From: Arthrobacter sp. U41
GTDB lineage: Bacteria > Actinomycetota > Actinomycetes > Actinomycetales > Micrococcaceae
NCBI RefSeq assembly: GCF_001750145.1
Contig: NZ_CP015732.1
Location: forward strand, 1,798,001 to 1,862,000
DNA: 64,000 nucleotides
Reading direction: 5' to 3'
Each line of letters starts with the position of its first letter. The stretch's first letter is position 1. The notes beneath the pieces are model-generated. The model did not search any database and had not been told where the DNA came from. It saw only the letters and a list, made by a program, of their open reading frames with translations. A program made the position numbers and the translations under genes. Below, in pieces: positions 63,716 to 64,000 of this stretch.

Positions 63716-64000
63716 ATGCCGTCGTTCCAGACCAGACTGAAGATCACCGGGCTCAAGCCGGGCAACCCGCCCGAGGCCGTGATGGCCGCGGCCGTCGAGG
63801 CGCTGGAGACCCGGCACCACGTCGAAGCGAACCAGCTCGACCTGGCCGGCGGGGTTCCGCAACTGAACCTGCGCTTCCTCGTCGAGCCGACCTCCTACAG
63901 CGGCGAGAACCGCCAGGCGCTGGAGTCGGCAGCAATGATGCGCGACGCCGTCGAACGCGTTGCGGTGACCGGCAGCCTGCTGGTGCTCCGCCGCAACCGC
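63716..64000 (+). CDS. Hypothetical protein (3' end beyond window)
   Basis: The open frame MPSFQTRLKITGLKPGN continues to the window edge (95 residues seen) without a stop. It is alanine- and arginine-rich in the visible part, without a signal peptide or a domain I recognise. The ATG has no Shine-Dalgarno but lies six bases after TAGGGT (63704-63709), the same arrangement as dnaX, suggesting a leaderless transcript. Confidence 0.55.
   Translation, partial: MPSFQTRLKITGLKPGNPPEAVMAAAVEALETRHHVEANQLDLAGGVPQLNLRFLVEPTSYSGENRQALESAAMMRDAVERVAVTGSLLVLRRNR

Overview
The window is 64 kb of high-GC actinobacterial chromosome, most likely an Arthrobacter/Pseudarthrobacter-type Micrococcaceae. The basis is the tRNA-Ser / SRP RNA / dnaX / recR / aspartate kinase block, a RamB-type regulator divergent from aceA, a DtxR/IdeR box on an iron transporter, Stealth and MpaB-type genes, and several starts without a leader behind TANNNT -10 hexamers. 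The genus is inferred from gene content only. No integrase, transposase, phage gene or CRISPR array was seen; this is ordinary chromosome with intergenic repeats and a few decaying genes.

Layout: 0-4.4 kb holds the 3' part of a secreted subtilase, convergent to two subtilisin-inhibitor-like genes that flank a putative DNA glycosylase. 4.4-5.6 kb has an OhrR-like MarR regulator divergent from a small gene across a palindromic operator. 5.7-11.6 kb is the aspartate kinase, recR, dnaX, SRP RNA and tRNA-Ser(GGA) block, with two copies of a 79-bp intergenic element. 11.6-22.6 kb carries a frameshifted cupin gene, an MpaB-family oxygenase, an M23 peptidase, glutathione peroxidase, formaldehyde dehydrogenase, a CpdA-like phosphodiesterase, a Stealth phosphotransferase, a HAD hydrolase, a LytR_C protein and a TetR regulator. 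22.7-29.2 kb has a GT4/glycogen-debranching-type operon, DsbA, GNAT, a TolB-like remnant and a CynX-type transporter.

29.4-41.1 kb is a central-carbon region: aceB, aceA and a divergent RamB-like regulator (glyoxylate shunt), then pyruvate:quinone oxidoreductase, a lipoprotein serpin, a pyridoxine/HMP kinase, a KgtP-like transporter and the YhhQ queuosine-precursor transporter. 41.3-51.4 kb has an AbiEi-like/DUF559 protein, a LacI-controlled dehydrogenase/isomerase operon, tgt and several small enzymes or proteins of unknown function. 51.4-55.3 kb is an iron(III) fbpABC operon with a DtxR/IdeR box inside its promoter. 55.4-64 kb has a GH76 protein, an SDR/acyl-CoA dehydrogenase pair, DUF1684-TetR, a broken F420/NADP oxidoreductase gene, phosphoenolpyruvate carboxylase and the start of an unknown gene.

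Functional links: aceA/aceB supply C4 acids from acetyl-CoA while ppc replenishes oxaloacetate and PoxB can produce acetate. YhhQ and Tgt together suggest salvage of a queuosine precursor. The subtilase, two SSI-like proteins and the serpin form an unusual concentration of protease and protease-inhibitor genes. The least explained material is intergenic: two 79-bp elements with identical internal spacing (7.2 and 11.3 kb), two 3'-UTR hairpins flanking the serpin with a compensatory base-pair change, a perfect 21-bp inverted repeat between aceA and aceB, and 32-bp and 12/13-bp tandem arrays.
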